Shown here: piece by piece, positions 62,047 to 64,000 of the stretch
Numbering within the stretch: the stretch's first letter is position 1
How the letters are laid out: every line of letters starts with the position of its first letter
Assembly (NCBI GenBank): GCA_021846275.1
Contig: JAJZBZ010000003.1
Location: forward strand, 248,001-312,000
Source of the DNA: Acidobacteriota bacterium
GTDB lineage: Bacteria > Acidobacteriota > Terriglobia > Terriglobales > Acidobacteriaceae
Direction: 5' to 3'
Length of the DNA: 64,000 nucleotides
Notes under the pieces: generated by a model
The model's database searches: none
What the model was told of the DNA's origin: nothing
Seen by the model: only the letters and a program-made list of their open reading frames with translations
Made by a program: the position numbers and the translations under genes

Positions 62047-64000
62047 ATGAAAAAAAACTGGGTACTCTTTGCCGCTTTCGCGTGCGCAGTCTGCGCCGCC
62101 CAGACCACGCCGCAGTATCTCCCGATGAACGGGATCAAGTTGTCGCCAGTCGGTAACACGTCAAACAATGCAGCGACCGCATCCTGCTATGTCACAAACA
62201 GCGGCACCATCGTTGTCTATCCGCTGTCGTATGGCAATGGCTACACTTCGGCTCCGTCCGTGACGCTGACGAACGCTCCTTCTGGAGCGACGGCGACCAT
62301 CACGGCAGCAGCTCCTGTGAATGGGCAAATTACATCCTACAGCGTCACGTCCTCCGGCTGGCCGCAAGGATCGGCGGATAGTTCCGGCGCATGGGATAAT
62401 TCGACGTGCCCCGCAAACATCGTGGTGGCCGTACCACCCGTTGCGCCCTCTCCTACTCCGGTCCTCAACGCGGCAAACGGGATGAGTGTGTTTCAGCCGA
62501 CGATCCGCGTAGATGACTTCGGCGCAAAAGGCGACGGCGTGACGGATGATTCGGTCGCCATTCAGCAAGCTATAAATTGGGCCTATAACACCTATCCGAA
62601 TAGTCACCCGGTGGTAAGTTTCACTACTGGAAAAACTTACTATCTAGGCTCTGTCAACGGCACTTATCCTGCAGCGTTTGACGACGGAACTGTGCCGGTT
62701 GCGGCGACACTGAACTGCACGGCGACGAGTGGCGTGGCCACTTGCTCTTTGGCGTCGGGTCTTCAGGGATACGATCTGGCATCGTCCACGAGCTACGTTC
62801 CCCTAGTTGTGCCGTCGTCTGTCTCCGGTTCGGGTCTGTCAATCACACCCACCTTGTCGCCGTGCACCGCCGCCGCGTGCGGAGCGAATACAAACGTCGG
62901 ACACTATGTGAGCGCCATCACAGTAAACAGTGGCGGGTCCGGCTACCCCAGCACCTTCACCGCGTATCTTGGACCCACTTGCAGCAGCGCCCCATGCACA
63001 TGGCTTGCTCCCGAACCACCGGCTCAGATTGGTTACAGTGTGTATGTTCCTAGTGGAGTGAGCATCGCAGGAAACGGGGCTACAATTGTGGGGGGGTACA
63101 CGGGCGCGGCGCAGACTGCGAGCAGCTATAGCACAGCGTTTCCTTATGTTGCCGCGTTCTCGGTTGGAGGTTACAGCACAATTTCTGATCTTGTTTTGAG
63201 CGGCACTTTCATTGGCTTTGGAAACATCGGACCGTACGTCACCATCCACGACGTACTTGGCTTTGGTCTTGGAATTATGATGCAAAGCCAGAACTCGCAA
63301 TTCGACACCTTCTACAACATCAACAAACCGAATCAAGGCGGCGGTCCCGGTTCCATGATCGTGCTTGGAGGGCAGTGGGCCTCGCGCTCATGGAAGTATT
63401 CGCCTGAAAGCGCTCCTGTTTTGAATGATTTCAATCTCGCCGACAATCTTATCGTCAACAATGCGAATTGGTGGGGGGCGAGTTCTTACATGAATATCCA
63501 GAAGCCTCTGGACTGCTGGTTTGACCAGAACTTCTATCATTTGGAAGACCAGGGGTACACGACTTCTCTGGGATGCTACACCCCTCCGGGCGGAGTTACG
63601 CGAGCGACCGATCAGGATAATGCTTCTTTGGGTGTAGACCCATCTATGTACTACCGAGGCGTCTTTGGAAATGTGATCGCTCTTTACACGCGGTACGGAA
63701 GACCGCTGAATTCGATATTGCTCAAGAGCATCGTATCCAAGTTCAACTCTGGCTACGACGTGATTTTGGGCGGAGCCAACAACGCTACTTCCATCAGCGG
63801 CATTTCGGAGGAAGCTACAGGACAGTGCGTGATGAGCGGGACGACTTACCCCTACGGAGCAGCGGCGTGCCCTAATCCGTACGAGCCGTGGGCGACAACG
63901 AGCAACGCATCCATCCTCGGGGACGGCGCGGGGACGATCCGTAACATACAAACATCAAACCGAAATTTCATATATTCAGATTCGCTGTTTAACACAGTTT
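62047..64000 (+). CDS. Tailspike with pectate-lyase-like fold, C-terminus missing
   Basis: The frame starts at ATG 62047, directly after GGAGGAG, and is open to the window edge (651 residues seen). It begins with a signal-peptide-like segment (MKKNWVLFAAFACAVCAA), then a beta module with SYGNGYTSAPSVTLTNAP. RVDDFGAKGDGVTDDSVAIQ, near residue 155, is the start of the right-handed beta helix of the Pectate_lyase_3 family, typical of depolymerase tailspikes that cut capsule or exopolysaccharide. A Sec-type N-terminus is not expected on a virion protein. The C-terminus and any chaperone domain lie outside the window. Confidence 0.85.
   Translation, partial: MKKNWVLFAAFACAVCAAQTTPQYLPMNGIKLSPVGNTSNNAATASCYVTNSGTIVVYPLSYGNGYTSAPSVTLTNAPSGATATITAAAPVNGQITSYSVTSSGWPQGSADSSGAWDNSTCPANIVVAVPPVAPSPTPVLNAANGMSVFQPTIRVDDFGAKGDGVTDDSVAIQQAINWAYNTYPNSHPVVSFTTGKTYYLGSVNGTYPAAFDDGTVPVAATLNCTATSGVATCSLASGLQGYDLASSTSYVPLVVPSSVSGSGLSITPTLSPCTAAACGANTNVGHYVSAITVNSGGSGYPSTFTAYLGPTCSSAPCTWLAPEPPAQIGYSVYVPSGVSIAGNGATIVGGYTGAAQTASSYSTAFPYVAAFSVGGYSTISDLVLSGTFIGFGNIGPYVTIHDVLGFGLGIMMQSQNSQFDTFYNINKPNQGGGPGSMIVLGGQWASRSWKYSPESAPVLNDFNLADNLIVNNANWWGASSYMNIQKPLDCWFDQNFYHLEDQGYTTSLGCYTPPGGVTRATDQDNASLGVDPSMYYRGVFGNVIALYTRYGRPLNSILLKSIVSKFNSGYDVILGGANNATSISGISEEATGQCVMSGTTYPYGAAACPNPYEPWATTSNASILGDGAGTIRNIQTSNRNFIYSDSLFNTV

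Larger units (their letters stand above)
26548..64000 (+). mobile_element. Podovirus-like prophage, left part, adjoining tRNA-Met
   Basis: From just after the tRNA 3' end the window consists of phage genes, all rightward except one. Order: early/replication genes, lysis genes, TerS, TerL, portal, scaffold, major capsid, cement protein, gp11-like and gp12-like tail proteins, ejection proteins, fibre adaptor and tailspike. The head genes follow the order in epsilon15/Bordetella BPP-1/Bcep22-type podoviruses. No integrase, repressor or right attachment site is visible before 64000, so the element is incomplete here. Integration at the tRNA 3' end is inferred from the sharp boundary only. Confidence 0.88.

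Noticed and set aside
61295..64000. Diversity-generating retroelement, as in Bordetella BPP-1
   Set aside because: No reverse transcriptase or template repeat is visible up to 64000; one could only exist beyond the window.
1..64000. CRISPR arrays and rRNA genes
   Set aside because: No regularly spaced identical repeats and no rRNA-like conserved stretches were seen.

Overview
The window reads as a chromosome segment from a GC-rich diderm bacterium of the Acidobacteriota (Terriglobia/Acidobacteriaceae type), followed by the left part of a podovirus-like prophage that runs off the right edge. The assignment rests on an Oar-like TonB-dependent receptor with an N-terminal carboxypeptidase-regulatory-like domain, a KdsB enzyme (Kdo-containing LPS), an exported hydrolase of the Abhydrolase_10 type and overall gene style. 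No species call is possible from the sequence alone.

Host part (1-26470). From left to right: a class I aminotransferase cut by the window edge, a CcdC-family membrane protein, ornithine aminotransferase (rocD), ferredoxin-nitrite reductase (nirA) with a terminator-like hairpin in its leader, the Oar-like receptor, a class A beta-lactamase-family serine hydrolase, a fused PabB-PabC folate enzyme, MsrB, an ECF sigma factor coupled to a zinc-type anti-sigma factor, an exported alpha/beta hydrolase, an exported M24 peptidase, an exported TPR-like protein, then a rnc-lepB-lepB-AsmA cluster, a HAD phosphatase and kdsB. A short repeat-rich spacer lies upstream of rnc. A tRNA-Met gene (26471-26547) with its own promoter closes the host part.

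Prophage part (about 26548-64000). Base composition and gene style change immediately after the tRNA 3' end, so the tRNA is the likely attachment site. The left arm (26.7-36.2 kb) is a tightly packed, translationally coupled rightward operon: a ParB-like protein with a histone-like tail, several small Cys-rich proteins, a NUMOD3-like repeat protein, a DUF5131 (Gp37/Gp68) protein, an HD phosphohydrolase, a double-HTH protein and a replication-initiator-like winged-helix protein. A gene-free, AT-richer stretch (36178-36534) probably holds late control signals. After it come lysis genes (membrane/coiled-coil protein, 3-TM holin, small membrane protein, tlde1/DUF2778 endolysin candidate), then packaging and head genes (TerS, TerL, GNAT, cupin-like, portal, capsid-stabilising candidate, Bbp19-like, scaffold, major capsid, Bbp16-like cement). 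These are followed by tail/ejection genes (gp11-like, gp12-like, internal virion proteins, a 2396-residue polyvalent ejection protein with DdrB-ParB and HExxH domains), a fibre adaptor and a pectate-lyase-fold tailspike cut by the window edge. The head order is that of epsilon15/Bordetella BPP-1/Bcep22-type podoviruses.

Points most worth checking are: a secreted-protein gene on the opposite strand inside the late operon (53267-53929), probably a moron; an 82-residue gene nested in another frame of the giant ejection protein (57131-57379); the tlde1-type endolysin; the signal-peptide-like N terminus of the tailspike; and the nirA leader attenuator. No integrase or CI-like repressor is visible in the part of the prophage present here; they would be expected beyond position 64000.
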